Positions 1-10,273 of a DNA stretch of 64,000 nt are shown piece after piece (positions within the stretch are counted from its first letter, which is position 1; every line of letters begins with the position of its first letter). The position numbers and the translations under genes were made by a program. Source of the stretch: Acanthosepion esculentum (Eukaryota > Mollusca > Cephalopoda > Sepiida > Sepiidae). A model generated the notes under the pieces. That model did no database searches. It saw nothing but the letters and a program-made list of their open reading frames with translations, and had not been told where the DNA came from. Location of the stretch: positions 98,081,550 through 98,145,549 of the forward strand of contig OZ038485.1 in assembly GCA_964036315.1 (NCBI GenBank), given 5' to 3'.

Positions 1-281
1 TTCTAAACTAAAGCAGAAGGTGTACTCAATGAAAATCACAGATGCAACACATTTGATTGAATGTATAAAGAGTCAATGGGCTAAAATTGAAGACAATTTG
101 GATTTATTACATCGGGTTCACGTGAATCTTGCAAAGCGCATCAAGCTTTGCATCATAAAATGATGAAAATTATATTGAAGATGTCATTTGTTAATATTCC
201 ATTTCAATAAAATGTTGAAAATGTCATTTCTTGAAAATATGCATTTTTGCCTATGTATCCAGACTTTAGGGACACCCTGTG
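1..281 (+). mobile_element. Mariner-like element, 3' end (truncated by window edge)
   Basis: Contains the transposase tail (2-163), an AT-rich 3' untranslated part, and a terminus reading ACTTTAGGGACACCCTGT at 263-280. That is nearly the reverse complement of the left terminus at 2273 and 28983 (ACAGGGTGTCCATAAAGT). The left part of the element is outside the window. Confidence 0.55.
2..163 (+). pseudogene. Mariner-like transposase, C-terminal end
   Basis: The frame beginning at base 2 stays open for 53 codons and stops at TGA 161-163; its beginning lies outside the window. The peptide ends in a basic, helical pattern (LAKRIKLCI before the stop) like the C-termini of Tc1/mariner-superfamily transposases, where a CI or CV step follows an RI/RL pair. 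No catalytic Asp is in view. About 100 bp downstream lies a terminal motif that also bounds the elements at 2273 and 28983, which supports reading this as the 3' end of the same kind of element. The identification rests on this end motif and the C-terminal pattern, so the exact family is uncertain. Confidence 0.55.
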
Positions 282-689
282 TATATAAGTGTGTAGGCGA
301 ATGATAATTCGGCAAAATTCCTTAGTGACATGCTTTGTTCCTAGGATGAACTTTTGTTTTAATTGTAGTTTAAAAACAATAGTGCTGAAAATAAAATTAA
401 TGACAAAAGCGCTAAAAAAAACAAACTCTATGAGATTAGCTACGTTGAACATCGATACACACCAGATGTGAAACTTTAAATTAAAACCTGAGTGTTCTTG
501 TGACTAACTTTTTCTATGCCGAATTGACTCTCGGAATGGAAGCATTATTATTAGTCCGAAGATCTTCCTTCTCGAAACGAACTGCGTCACTAAGGAGACA
601 TTTTGTCCATCGCTTACCAAATGAAAGCCTGATATATAGATTTATATATTTTATCTTCGGCACATATAATAATTACTGTTCGCTCGGAT
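282..689. other. Unassigned AT-rich spacer
   Basis: No open frame over 65 codons, no recognisable domain and no tandem structure. I see nothing I can name here. Confidence 0.5.
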
Positions 690-906
690 CCTAATATTCA
701 TCTCTGCTAGGTTGGGAGGGGTTAGCCAATCCCTGTTGCAGAAGCCTGTTCAGGCACATTTGTCATTGTTCAACACCCACAGAGCCTACCTATGTTTATA
801 CAATAACTATGAACAGCGGACCTTAGTTAATCGGGCACGAGCAACAGTTGTAACAAGGACAGTACGCTCAAACCATCGGTCACGTTGACTTGTGACTTTG
901 TGATAA
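690..906 (-). mobile_element. SINE-V (tRNA-type SINE), left part of a split copy
   Basis: The reverse complement of the block at 53680-53970 aligns along its whole length. Shared stretches include CAACACCCACAGAGCC, a TATAC/AACTATG segment and GACTTGTGACTT. The same family recurs at 21210-21605 (+), 53515-53970 (+) and 63050-63250 (-). In this copy the homology stops at about 905 and resumes at 2221-2271, so a 1.3-kb insert splits it. Confidence 0.7.
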
Positions 907-909
907 TGT

Positions 910-911
<2 letters not shown>

Positions 912-980
<69 letters not shown>
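912..980 (+). repeat. (GA)n microsatellite
   Basis: Uninterrupted AG dinucleotide run of about 69 bp just inside the left end of the LTR-like insert. A second run of about 65 bp is at 1493-1557. Confidence 0.98.
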
Positions 981-982
<2 letters not shown>

Positions 983-1432
983 TCCCCCAGGTGGGTTTAT
1001 TAATCAACGGTTCTAAAGGATTGGGATGAAGGTACTAATTAGTTGGGTAGAAGGGATTTCGGAGTAATTCCAGAAATAAGTTTTTCTTTTTACTTAGTTG
1101 TTTCTGGGATTGAATTATTAATTAACTAGGTGAATTAATTCCAGAGTAATTAATGGACGGGTTCGTTAAGTAAAGCTTGTTATAAATTGTGAATTGGATT
1201 TTGGGTGGTCTGCCGGACGAAATCCAGCCAGAGCCCTCAGGCGAGATAAGTGCTTTTCGCCGGGCTTAAGTGGACGTTGTCTGCGGACAACCCAGCAGGG
1301 AATTCGAGCCCGATTTAGTACCTCTTGAAAACAGGGTTCCCGCGGAGTTTCGGAGAGCACATGGTGGTCAAGGCGATTTGCATATTAAAATTCGTGGGCG
1401 GTGCCTAAAAACTGTTTAGCTTCGCCTCTCAC

Positions 1433-1440
1433 TATATAAG
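1433..1440 (+). promoter_or_regulatory. TATA-like box in the probable LTR
   Basis: TATATAAG followed about 25-30 bp downstream by a GC-rich stretch, in the middle of the 1.3-kb LTR-like insert. This is the position expected for the U3/R promoter of an LTR retrotransposon. Confidence 0.4.
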
Positions 1441-1489
1441 CGGCCTGCACGCTTGAGTTGGAGAGATCAGATCGGAGATCAGATCGGGG

Positions 1490-1560
<71 letters not shown>

Positions 1561-2218
1561 GGAGAGATCGCAGATCAAAGAACGCGATGGAAAACGCGGC
1601 GGAAACGGCTTAGTGGGTCTTGCTGATCTGGCCAGTTGGTTGCCTGCGTCAAAAAGTCCGAATCGTACCCAGAGATAGAAATCAAACCCGTGCGAATCTT
1701 GATAACTTCGTCAACAAAGCTGAGAAAAGCCGACTTCTATATCGGAGATGGCGGACGAAGAACCAAGACTTATCTCCCTTAGTACAGCCGAATTTCGACC
1801 GGCATAGTTGTGTCTTTCTCTCTCTGTGACGTTCCGACCCAAACGAGTGAACCTCGTTAAGACAGTTTGTATTCGTGCAATTTCTTTGATAGCGACATAA
1901 AAACAGTAGCCTTAAAGGGCTCTTTGTCCAGGAACCGAAAGTGTTGCTTATTTCTTTCTACTTTGTGCCCTTGCGGTTAGGACAAGAACTTTTCTGCACG
2001 AATAGCGATTTCTTTCAGCATGGAGCCCAGCCACTTAATTCGTCCCACCTCCGGATCGTCCTGAAGGATCGAAATACTGCCGTTCGGATCAAAAATACAC
2101 AACGTGGCGGATAGTGGTGGCTCCTTCAGTTCACCGGAGGAGGACCGGGTGGTTTACTCTTCGGCCAGAACCACCGGAGAGACAGGACAGAGCTGTAGAC
2201 GGCAGGGCATCTACGTCA

Positions 2219-2271
2219 GACTAACACAACTATTGACGAACAATTCTGTCTACCAAATTTCACTCACAATA
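2219..2271 (-). mobile_element. SINE-V, right part of the split copy
   Basis: CTGTCTACCAAATTTCACTC matches CCGTCTACCCAATTTCACTC in the reverse complement of the 53515-53970 copy. It continues the segment lost at about 905 and is cut at 2272 by a mariner-like terminus. Confidence 0.65.
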
Positions 2272-2272
2272 T

Positions 2273-2430
2273 ACAGGGTGTCCATAAAGTTCGTGTGCAC
2301 TTTAAAAAATTTATAACTTTATTTGTATTGGCGATAGAAATAATTTGTAAAAAGGATTAGAAAGAAGTAAAACTATATTTTTTAAGGTTTTATTGAAATT
2401 TTATTTAAGTTTCCCACATGTCCTCCATTT
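2273..2430 (-). mobile_element. Mariner-like/MITE terminus, truncated by microsatellite
   Basis: Begins at a TA with CAGGGTGTCCATAAAGTTCG and runs about 150 bp nearly identical to the left end at 28983. It then includes the reverse complement of the transposase 3' region found at about 29198-29250, with a conserved ATGTGG..ACTTAA segment on the minus strand. It ends abruptly in a TTTC microsatellite, so only one terminus survives. Confidence 0.7.
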
Positions 2431-2433
2431 TTT

Positions 2434-2470
<37 letters not shown>

Positions 2471-2516
2471 TTTCTTCCTTTCTTTCTATCAATTTATCTA
2501 TCTAGGTCTATTCCTG

Positions 2517-2549
<33 letters not shown>

Positions 2550-2660
2550 GCGTGCGAGTGAATTTGCATATATATGTGTGTGTGTGTGTGTCTGTGTGTG
2601 TGTGTGTGTGCGTATGCGTATATGTTTTCGTGCGGGGGGGGGTGTTATTTTAAAGTTTTC
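2431..2660 (+). repeat. Compound microsatellite TTTC / TATC / GT
   Basis: TTTC runs at about 2431-2475, TATC at 2484-2548 and GT with interruptions at 2575-2612. The apparent 86-codon frame here is low-complexity translation. Confidence 0.95.
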
Positions 2661-2729
2661 GTCATCGGCAAATTTTTATGGTTAGTCATGGAGTATAATT
2701 TTGTGAACAAATATATAAACATGAAGTTT

Positions 2730-2730
<1 letters not shown>

Positions 2731-2771
<41 letters not shown>

Positions 2772-2813
2772 AAAAGCGTGAAACCCAGGGTCACAAACTC
2801 ACATCAATCCAAC

Positions 2814-2872
<59 letters not shown>
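2731..2872 (+). repeat. TA and GT microsatellites
   Basis: TA run at about 2731-2752, GT run at 2753-2771, and a 55-bp TA run at 2818-2872. Confidence 0.95.
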
Positions 2873-2877
<5 letters not shown>

Positions 2878-2899
2878 GTATGAAAATAATCTTCCTCGG

Positions 2900-3600
2900 T
2901 TCTGTCTCTTTTTCTTGTGCATACGCATTCAGCCATCTTTTTTTTTCTTTCTCTCTTAAACATGCGCGTTTGCAAAGAAATAGCTAATTAATGCAATTAA
3001 ATTTTATTAATAGCAATCACATCCTATTAGATCATCTTCTATTGGATGCGCTGCCGTGGCTTGGCGAAATTAGTTTCTAATAGGCTTCCAAAATTGGAGA
3101 ACTTGTCTCGTGAATGGCAATTGTAAGCCGGGAGACGCCATGGCGAATACGTCAATTTGCCACGACAATCACCCACCTGACGTCATTCACAGTTGTTGAA
3201 GAATCTGCTCGAATAATCAATTTTTGTAACAATCGGAGTTGTTAATTGGAGAAAATATGACTAAAGTTACCCACCAATAAATAATTAAAAACAAAAACAA
3301 AAACAAATCTAAACAAACCAGATGGATAAAGTGATAAAAAAAAATTCCAAATAGTGATCTATTCATATAAAAATAAATTGACATGTCGTTATAACAAAAA
3401 TTGAAAAATTGCGAGTGAGAGTCACGTTGAATGGAGAAAATTGACTGAAGAGAAATAGGCAAGTTTCATATGGGAGAAATATATAATCATTCAAATCGGG
3501 ATTTATTGAAAATTGGAAAAAAATAAATGGAAAATAAGAAAACCTTTCAGTTTAAAACGAGTATAAAATAAAGACATGATTTTGTTCCATTTTGTAAAGA
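2900..3600. other. Unassigned spacer
   Basis: AT-rich with a slightly GC-richer segment around 3040-3190. No domain, long frame or repeat that I recognise. Confidence 0.5.
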
Positions 3601-3620
3601 ATTGTACAAAGCTAAAGGGG

Positions 3621-3695
3621 TTATCTATCTATCTATCTATCTATCTATCTCAATGTTTCCTTATCTACTTGTCTATCATCTATCTCAGTCTATTC

Positions 3696-3749
<54 letters not shown>

Positions 3750-3759
3750 CAGTCTATTC

Positions 3760-3797
<38 letters not shown>

Positions 3798-3846
3798 CAA
3801 TGTGTCCTTATCTATCTGTCTATCTATCATCTATCTCAGTCTATTC

Positions 3847-3909
<63 letters not shown>

Positions 3910-3918
3910 AATGTGTCC

Positions 3919-3956
<38 letters not shown>

Positions 3957-4004
3957 CAATGTGTCCTTATCTATCTGTCTATCTATCATCTATCTCACTC
4001 TATT

Positions 4005-4063
<59 letters not shown>

Positions 4064-4104
4064 CAATGTGTCCTTATCTATCTGTCTATCTATCATCTAT
4101 CACA

Positions 4105-4162
<58 letters not shown>
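3621..4162 (+). repeat. TATC tetranucleotide array with a higher-order pattern
   Basis: About 540 bp of TATC units punctuated by two recurring interruptions, CAATGTGTCCTTATC and CAGTCTATTCCTATC. The punctuation gives the block a loose higher-order period. All three plus-strand frames remain open because the unit has no stop, which yields spurious YLSI-type peptides. Confidence 0.97.
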
Positions 4163-4380
4163 TATAGTTACTCACCTAATGAAATTATAATGGCGACTTA
4201 TGAAAATTAAGACCCGCATACATACGTTCACTCCCTCTGAGAATGCATTACGTCTGATGATCCGCTTGGAGAAACCGGCCGAGTGATAAAAAGTGTTTCT
4301 TGAAAACGATTTAGTATCAACTCTACACTGCTTTATGTTCATCACTTTTAATACATTACAGTTTAATAAGATTTTAATAC

Positions 4381-4482
4381 ACGCACACACACACACACGA
4401 ACGCACACACACACACACGCATATATATATGTATATTCACGTGTGTATGTGTACATGTGTGTGGGCATGTATGTATCTGTGC
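4381..4482 (+). repeat. CA/GT microsatellite cluster
   Basis: ACACAC runs with CGAACG interruptions, then a short TATA stretch and GTGTGT runs, about 100 bp. Confidence 0.9.
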
Positions 4483-4489
4483 GTTGTTA

Positions 4490-4934
4490 GATAAAAATTG
4501 ACAAATTTAGTCGATTATATTGCAAAATTCTTTTCGCTAATTTACAGATTAATTCCCCTACGTTAGGATTATAATTTCGAAGAATCTCTACACAGTTCAT
4601 GTCAGTTTATTAAGTTTTTTCGCGTTTTCGATAGATTTCAGTCATTATCAAGAATTAAAATCCGATACATTCGATTTCGCAATTTTAAATTGAATTTAAA
4701 TTCTCAGACCCCACGTGACGCCAAATTCACGTGGTGCAACTTTAGAGGGTTAATGGCACCTTTTTACGTTTTAGGTTTAGAAGAAGACACGCTTCGCTAA
4801 GAAGAGGAGACAAAAAAAAGAAGAAGAAAATTAAGATTTCTTTATTGTTGTAGTCTTCTGTTTCTAACCTGAATCTCTCTTGCAGTGCAAGGTTTTCTGT
4901 CAAAATAATGAACTAACGGTCAACGTACGTTTAC
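4490..4934. other. Unassigned AT-rich spacer
   Basis: No recognisable gene or repeat. A purine-rich patch lies at 4790-4835. Confidence 0.4.
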
Positions 4935-5690
4935 CTCAGTCAGTTATGTGCCTTAGGCGATCATGTATCATTCGATACATGACTGATGAGGAAGATTTTT
5001 TTTCCTGCCATTTCTTTCTGCGGTAGACCAGTTACCATCCAAGGCTATAGAACCCGGTCTATCCTGCTGTTTACCCATGGCTGAGGTGGGTGGGGGTTGA
5101 GAAGAGGATTCATACCTTTTCCAAGGGTATTAGCATCTAAGTGAATTTCAGTCAGTTATGTGCCATGCGTGATACACGCTTAGACGATTTTGTATTTTTC
5201 GATACATGACTGACGAGGCAGATATTTTTCCCGCAGTTGGTTGCCATTCCTTTCTGCGGTAGGCCAGTTGCCATCCAAGGCTATAGAACCCGGTCTGTCC
5301 TGCTATTTACCCATAGCTGTGGGGAGAAGAAGAGAATTCATACCTTTCCCAAGGGTATCAGCACGTAAGTGAATTTCAGTCTGTTATGTGCCAGAACCCG
5401 ATTCTGTCCTGCTATTTACCCATACACGCTTAGCCGATCATGTATCATTCGATACATGACTGACGAAGCAGATTTTTTCCTGCAGTAGGTTGACATTTCT
5501 TTCTGTGGTAGACCAGTTACCATACAAGGCTATAGAACCAGCTTACAGCTGGTGGGGGAGGGGAGAAGAAGAGGATTCATACCTTCCCAAGGGTATTAGC
5601 ACGTAACTGAATATAACGGATTCAACTGGAATTCGAACTCGGCTCTCCGATTCCTCAAATCCGAGCCACTATCCATTACTCCATCGTATA
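4935..5690 (-). mobile_element. SINE-M: tRNA-type SINE with triplicated body
   Basis: On the minus strand a tRNA-like head (about 5688-5630) carries a B-box-like GAGTTCGAATTCC. The body then follows three times in tandem, at about 5379-5610, 5153-5378 and 4935-5152. Each unit of about 220-230 bp contains CTATAGAACC, TTACCCATA, a GATACATGACTGA segment and a CAAGGGTAT..GCA..TAA block. A single-bodied copy lies at 62575-62850 on the plus strand. A short run of TA (about 5688-5702) follows the head. Confidence 0.7.
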
Positions 5691-5759
5691 TATATATATA
5701 TATTTACGTATATATTTTATTTGTGATTATCTTTACCGCTTCTCAGTGGAGTCCAATTT

Positions 5760-6690
5760 ACTTGGTCAGAAGTGACTATTTACTCCTGTTGTAATAGTAA
5801 GTCTGATCGATACGATAAGGTCAAATTGGTAGCTCATCTCAGAAATGACACTCAGTCTGTTGTTAACTGGAGCAAGGAATTATTTGTTAAATTTAACGCC
5901 TCCAAAACGTAACTGCTACCTTTTAATCGTTTGAAAGAATCTTTTTTAATTTCCACCAGCATTTTTGATACTAACCTCCAGGAGAATGACTCGTGTCGCC
6001 TTCTTGGATTAACGTTTTCCGCTGACATGAAGGGGGAAAGATTATATTGAATCAACTGCTTGGTCTGCAGCTAAGACTCTTGGTTCACTGTGTCGTGATA
6101 GACGTTTTTTCTCACCAGAATCTATCATACATATTTAGAAGTCTACCATTCGTCCTTGCTTTGAATATTGCGGCTACATCTGGTCTGGTACTCCTGTTAT
6201 ATGTTAAAAGGTTCTTGATAAAATACAAAGAGGAATCTGCAATGTTATTAATCCTGACTTGGCATATCGACTTCAGTTACTTTCCCACCACCGTAACGTA
6301 GTTTTCCTGTGCCTTTTCTAAAAATACTTTTATGGTAATTGTTCTGTTGAACTTGCCTCTATGGTACCCAGACTTTATGAATTTAAGCGCACTATTAGAT
6401 TGGCAGAAAGGTCTCAATAGAATAGAACTGGCTAGATGTAACCTTAAGTAATATACTAACAGTTTCTTCCCTCATATTTTTAACTTGTGGACTTCTCTTC
6501 CAGCCTCTTGATCTTAAGTTTAAATGCGATGTCAATCGTTATCTTCTGTCTTCTTAATTCTGGTTCTTTTATTGTCTTCTCTCTTTAATAGTATATTTTT
6601 CTCATATTCTCTATCACTCAATAAACCCTTACGTCTTAGTGGCTTTATTGTCTTGCTTGGGGTGAAATGATTAATAATAATAATAATAAA
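5760..6690 (+). pseudogene. CR1/jockey-like LINE, reverse transcriptase C-terminus and 3' tail
   Basis: Read across several frames, the plus strand gives the familiar end of an APE-type non-LTR reverse transcriptase. It shows WSKELFVKFNASKT near 5865-5910, CRLLGLTF near 5995-6020, an IRPCFEYCGYIWSG-type block near 6150-6190, then LDKIQRGICNVINPDL near 6212-6260. In-frame stops and shifts are frequent, so it is a dead copy. The 3' end is a shared tail containing TTGCTTGGGGTGAAATGA, followed by a TAA microsatellite (6668-6690), typical of CR1-like tails. The same tail occurs at 7440-7480, 38281, 57608, 57955 and, diverged, at 24400 and 48880. Confidence 0.8.
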
Positions 6691-7154
6691 AATGCTGCAC
6701 CTGTTAAAATTTGCAACTTCTACGGGAAGGAAACTGAAAGAAACTGGTACGAACACCACCCAGACCCGGTTACGGAGATAGGACCTGTTACAATTCTATG
6801 GAACTACACAATACACACTGACAGAACAATCAAAGCCAACGGCCCAGACATTGTTATTAAAGATCTCAAAAAAAAAAATGCTTCCTTATTGATATGGCAG
6901 TCCCTGCAGACTGCAAAGTATCTCTGAAGATATTCGAAAAGCTGTCAAAATACAAGGAACTTGAAATAGAAATCTCAAAAATGTGGCACACGGGAACATC
7001 AACAATCCCTGTTGTAGCTGGAGCCTTAGGATTGGTTGGAAAAGATTCCAGTAGACTAATTGAAGGGATCCCTGGAAGTCCATGCCTCAAAGAGATACAA
7101 AAAATTATTCTGACAAGTACAGCCTACACTTTACGAAGGGCTTTATCTATGTAA
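6691..7154 (+). pseudogene. LINE restriction-like endonuclease C-terminal domain
   Basis: Two overlapping plus-strand frames join into the end of a retrotransposon polyprotein, with a frameshift near 6870-6893. Visible blocks are NWYEHHPDPVTE, then NGPDIVIKD and, after the shift, LIDMAVPADCK. This is the PD...(D/E)-hydrophobic pattern of the restriction-like endonuclease fold of R2/CRE-type LINEs. It continues through KYKELEIEISKMW, VPVVAGALG-like residues and an LRRALSM terminus before TAA at 7152-7154. Only about 155 residues remain and the reverse transcriptase is absent. The copy starts directly after the TAA microsatellite of the preceding LINE tail and ends in its own AAT-rich tail at about 7258-7275. 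Confidence 0.7.
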
Positions 7155-7275
7155 TATATTTTTTTTTGCCGTGGAAAGTGTCATGATACCATTTCTAACC
7201 TTAGGTCTCTGGGCGGGACCCGGAAAGAAATGTGTAAACGCCAGATATCAAAAATAAAAACAATAATAATAATAA

Positions 7276-7490
7276 ACGTTCTCGTTTGTAGAACTCCCTT
7301 CAGGCTTCTTGCTTTCCAGTCAACATTGATCTTGATTTAAATGCAATGTAATTTTCTATCGTTATATCCTGTTTTCTTAATTCTTGTTCTTTTATTGTTC
7401 ATTTTCCTTAATAGTATTTTTTTTTCATATTCTCTAACACTTAGTAAGCCCTTTATTGATTTGCTTGGGGTGAAATGAAAAATATAAAAT
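7276..7490 (+). mobile_element. Second CR1-like LINE 3' tail fragment
   Basis: Repeats the last 200 bp of the 5760-6690 LINE: TCTTAATTCTTGTTCTTTT, TAATAGTATTTTT, CATATTCTCTA and GCTTGGGGTGAAATGA. Lacks further coding sequence. Confidence 0.75.
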
Positions 7491-8118
7491 AATGAATTTC
7501 GTTAAAAAAAAAGAAGATAGGAATTGTAACTGCTAGAAAGGGGAATTAAACCTTCTACGTTTGTGTTTAAAATTAGACTGGCTCAGCTGAAGAAAAGAAA
7601 CAAAATAATAAAAAAGGACACGATTAAGGTATTGTTTAATTCATTTTTGTGGTTTTCTGCTGTTCATTTGATGCCCTCTTCTCGCTTAGGTAGAAGCCAT
7701 TCGTCCTTTAACTAAGTTAAAACTTTAATTTAGCACTCATTTCGTTCGATGTGTGCTCTTCCAATCATTATTACATGACCACGCCTAATCTCCCTACATC
7801 TACTTCCTTAGTGCTATAGTGCTACAGTAACCCGATAGGAAATAGGGGTAGGGCATGTCATTTCGTCCCCGAACAACTTTATTAACCCCCTTCTTGTCCT
7901 TTAGACCTTCCAAGCGACCGAGCTTGTTTTGATGTTTGGACATGATCACCCGAGAGTATTTCTGTTGTTTTGATTCCGAGGTAACAATCTAGTAACCCTC
8001 TATCTTGAGTAGCTCTTGGGCCTTGCATTGGGTGAAAGAAAGTTAAAAAATAGTATTTCTTTCAATTTTAGGCTCGCAATCAAAAAGTATAGCGTCGCAC
8101 CCGATAGTATTCCACCGT
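7490..8118. other. Unassigned spacer
   Basis: No gene or repeat recognised. Around 7800-8000 the composition is closer to balanced, without long frames. Confidence 0.4.
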
Positions 8119-8119
8119 C

Positions 8120-8960
8120 CTGGGTATGACGATAAACTCCATCCGCGTCCTGGGTATGACGATAAACTCCATCCGCGTCCTGGGTAAGACGATAAACTAC
8201 ATCCGCGTCCTGGGTATGACGATAAACTCCATCCGCGTCCTGGGTATGACGATAAACTACATCCGCGTCCTGGGTATGACGATAAACTTCATCCGCGTCC
8301 TGGGTAAGACGATAAACTACATCCGCGTCCTGGGTATGACGATAAACTCCATCCGCGTCCTGGGTATGACGATAAACTACATCCGCGTCCTGGGTATGAC
8401 GATAAACTTCATCCGCGTCCTGGGTAAGACGATAAACTACATCCGCGTCCTGGGTATGACGATAAACTCCATCCGCGTCCTGGGTATGACGATAAACTCC
8501 ATCCGCGTCCTGGGTATGACGATAAACTACATCCGCGTCCTGGGTAAGACGATAAACTACATCCGCGTCCTGGGTATGACGATAAACTTCATCCGCGTCC
8601 TGGGTATGACGATAAACTACATCCGCGTCCTGGGTATGACGATAAACTACATCCGCGTCCTGGGTATGACGATAAACTACATCCGCGTCCTGGGTATGAC
8701 GATAAACTCCATCCGCGTCCTGGGTATGACGATAAACTACATCCGCGTCCTGGGTATGACGATAAACTACATCCGCGTCCTGGGTATGACGATAAACTTC
8801 ATCCGCGTCCTGGGTAAGACGATAAACTACATCCGCGTCCTGGGTATGACGATAAACTCCATCCGCGTCCTGGGTATGACGATAAACTACATCCGCGTCC
8901 TGGGTAAGACGATAAACTACATCCGCGTCCTGGGTAAGACTATAAACTACGTCCAACAGC
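8120..8960 (+). repeat. 30-bp minisatellite, about 28 units
   Basis: The unit is GATAAACTNC-ATCCGCGTCC-TGGGTAWGAC, exactly 30 bp and nearly invariant. Only two sites vary: T or A in GTAWGAC, and C, A or T in ACTNC. Units 4-7 and 8-11 carry the same ordered series (TC, TA, TT, AA), so a 120-bp higher-order repeat is visible. Because 30 is a multiple of three and the unit lacks stops in those frames, a 293-codon plus frame and a 320-codon minus frame stay open. I take both as non-coding. The right edge runs into the dispersed repeat that contains the unit once (8940-9090). Confidence 0.97.
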
Positions 8961-9095
8961 AAGGCCTCAGATCAGGAGGTTTTGAGGAGCCTGGTACCGA
9001 CTCTTAGTTGCTGGTGTTCCCAGGTCCGTCCTGACCCGGAGTGGTGGCACCATTTGGGGTCCCAGGCATGGGAAAATAGTTAACCCCTAGACTGG
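8940..9095 (+). mobile_element. Dispersed repeat G (parent of the minisatellite)
   Basis: After the last unit the sequence reads AAACTACGTCCAACAGCAAGGCC, then blocks related to 16140-16260 and 52770-52880 on the other strand: GAGGAGCCTGG, GGTGTTCCCAGGTCCGTCC, TGGTGGCACC. A single copy of its head also lies at 35310-35350. Class not assigned. Confidence 0.6.
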
Positions 9096-9119
9096 GGTCG
9101 GAACGCTGTGAAGGTGTGA

Positions 9120-9400
9120 AAATGGGTTTTAATACCAGAGATATTTTTTGTAAAAAATTATTACCTGCAATAAATTTTTGAAGAAAAATTTATTACCGGC
9201 AATACATTAGTGCCAGCAATACATAAAAAAACAACAACAGCAACAACAAAAAAGAAGCGATTACCAGCAATACATTTTGAGAAAAAATACCAGCGATACA
9301 TTTTTGAAGAAAATTTTTTTTACCAAAAATAGATTTTTGAAGGAAAAAATTATTACCAGCAACAATAATTTTGTCGGCATTAAATAACCCATTGAGGTTG
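9120..9400 (+). repeat. Degenerate AT-rich tandem repeat
   Basis: Imperfect repeats built on TTACCAGCAATACATTTTT and related variants, about 25-50 bp apart. No coding potential. Confidence 0.6.
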
Positions 9401-9505
9401 ATAAGCCGTAAAACAAACCAAACGAAACCAAACGATAGTATTCCAAGATTATGACAGAAAAATAGTACAGATACTGCACTCTGATCCCATCCGAATAGCC
9501 GGGAA

Positions 9506-9508
<3 letters not shown>

Positions 9509-9544
<36 letters not shown>
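9509..9544 (+). repeat. (TA)n microsatellite
   Basis: About 36 bp of TA, lying between GGGAAGG and CCCTTCCCGCC, so it has short inverted flanks. Confidence 0.97.
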
Positions 9545-9546
<2 letters not shown>

Positions 9547-9653
9547 CTTCCCGCCATTATGAGGCTGGGGGATTAAATAAATACTATGTACTCTGGCCCC
9601 AGAATCCCATCCTCTCTGGCAATACATGTCCCTCAAAAGAGGGTTAGGTGCCA

Positions 9654-9701
9654 TCAATCCACTTTAAACTCGACCTTGCGTCCCATTCTGCTCGAGTGAG
9701 A

Positions 9702-9796
<95 letters not shown>

Positions 9797-9842
9797 TCTC
9801 ACTCGAGCAGAATGGGATGCAAGGTCGAGTTTAAAGTGGATT
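9654..9842. repeat. Fold-back with TA-rich loop
   Basis: The left arm 9655-9709 (ATCCACTTTAAACTCGACC...) returns inverted at 9790-9842 with about one mismatch. The loop is two TA arrays (9712-9744, 9752-9792) separated by GAATGTG. It could form a hairpin with arms of about 55 bp. Confidence 0.9.
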
Positions 9843-10030
9843 TTGAGGGAGATAATAATGGCGGTAAGAGTGCGCCTTGATCCGAGGCAGTGTATAGATT
9901 GTGTGATGTTAGCAAACGTGCTCATCAATACGAAATTAACACATTAGTTTGGATGGATGATATGCTTCGATAAATATGCAGTTTATTACGTAATTGTATA
10001 TTTAATAAACATGATGCACACACAACCAAA

Positions 10031-10062
10031 CATCTATCTATCTATCTATCTCATTCTGTTCA

Positions 10063-10119
<57 letters not shown>

Positions 10120-10157
10120 CATTCTGTTCATATCTATATATCTATATCAGTCTGTTC

Positions 10158-10212
<55 letters not shown>

Positions 10213-10223
10213 CAGTCTGTTCA

Positions 10224-10272
<49 letters not shown>
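10031..10272 (+). repeat. TATC tetranucleotide array
   Basis: Three TATC blocks separated by CATTCTGTTCA or CAGTCTGTTCA interruptions, the same style as 3621-4162. Confidence 0.97.
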
Positions 10273-10273
10273 C

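Larger units (their letters stand above)
907..2218 (+). mobile_element. Probable solo LTR inserted in SINE-V
   Basis: The block begins TGTAACAG and ends CTACGTCA, so it has TG...CA ends. The flanking 5-mers GATAA (902-906) and GACTA (2219-2223) could be a decayed target-site duplication (3 of 5 match). It has the make-up of a long terminal repeat: GC-richer than its surroundings, with a TATA-like TATATAAG at 1433-1440 followed by a GC-rich leader. Two GA microsatellites (912-980, about 1493-1557) lie inside. The strongest evidence is that the SINE-V alignment is interrupted exactly over this interval. No gag-pol reading frame is present. An alternative is a longer LTR plus leader, because a TGG that could start a primer-binding site lies at 2105. 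Confidence 0.5.

Noticed and set aside
3576..4210. Open frames of 100-200 codons rich in YLSI
   Set aside because: Translation of a TATC array, open in all three frames because the unit has no stop; no coding signal. The same holds for 2393-2653, 10031-10272 and 17690-18680.
8000..9007. Repeat protein gene or CRISPR-like array at the 30-bp repeat
   Set aside because: Units are adjacent without spacers, the genome is animal, and both frames are an effect of the 30-bp unit length.
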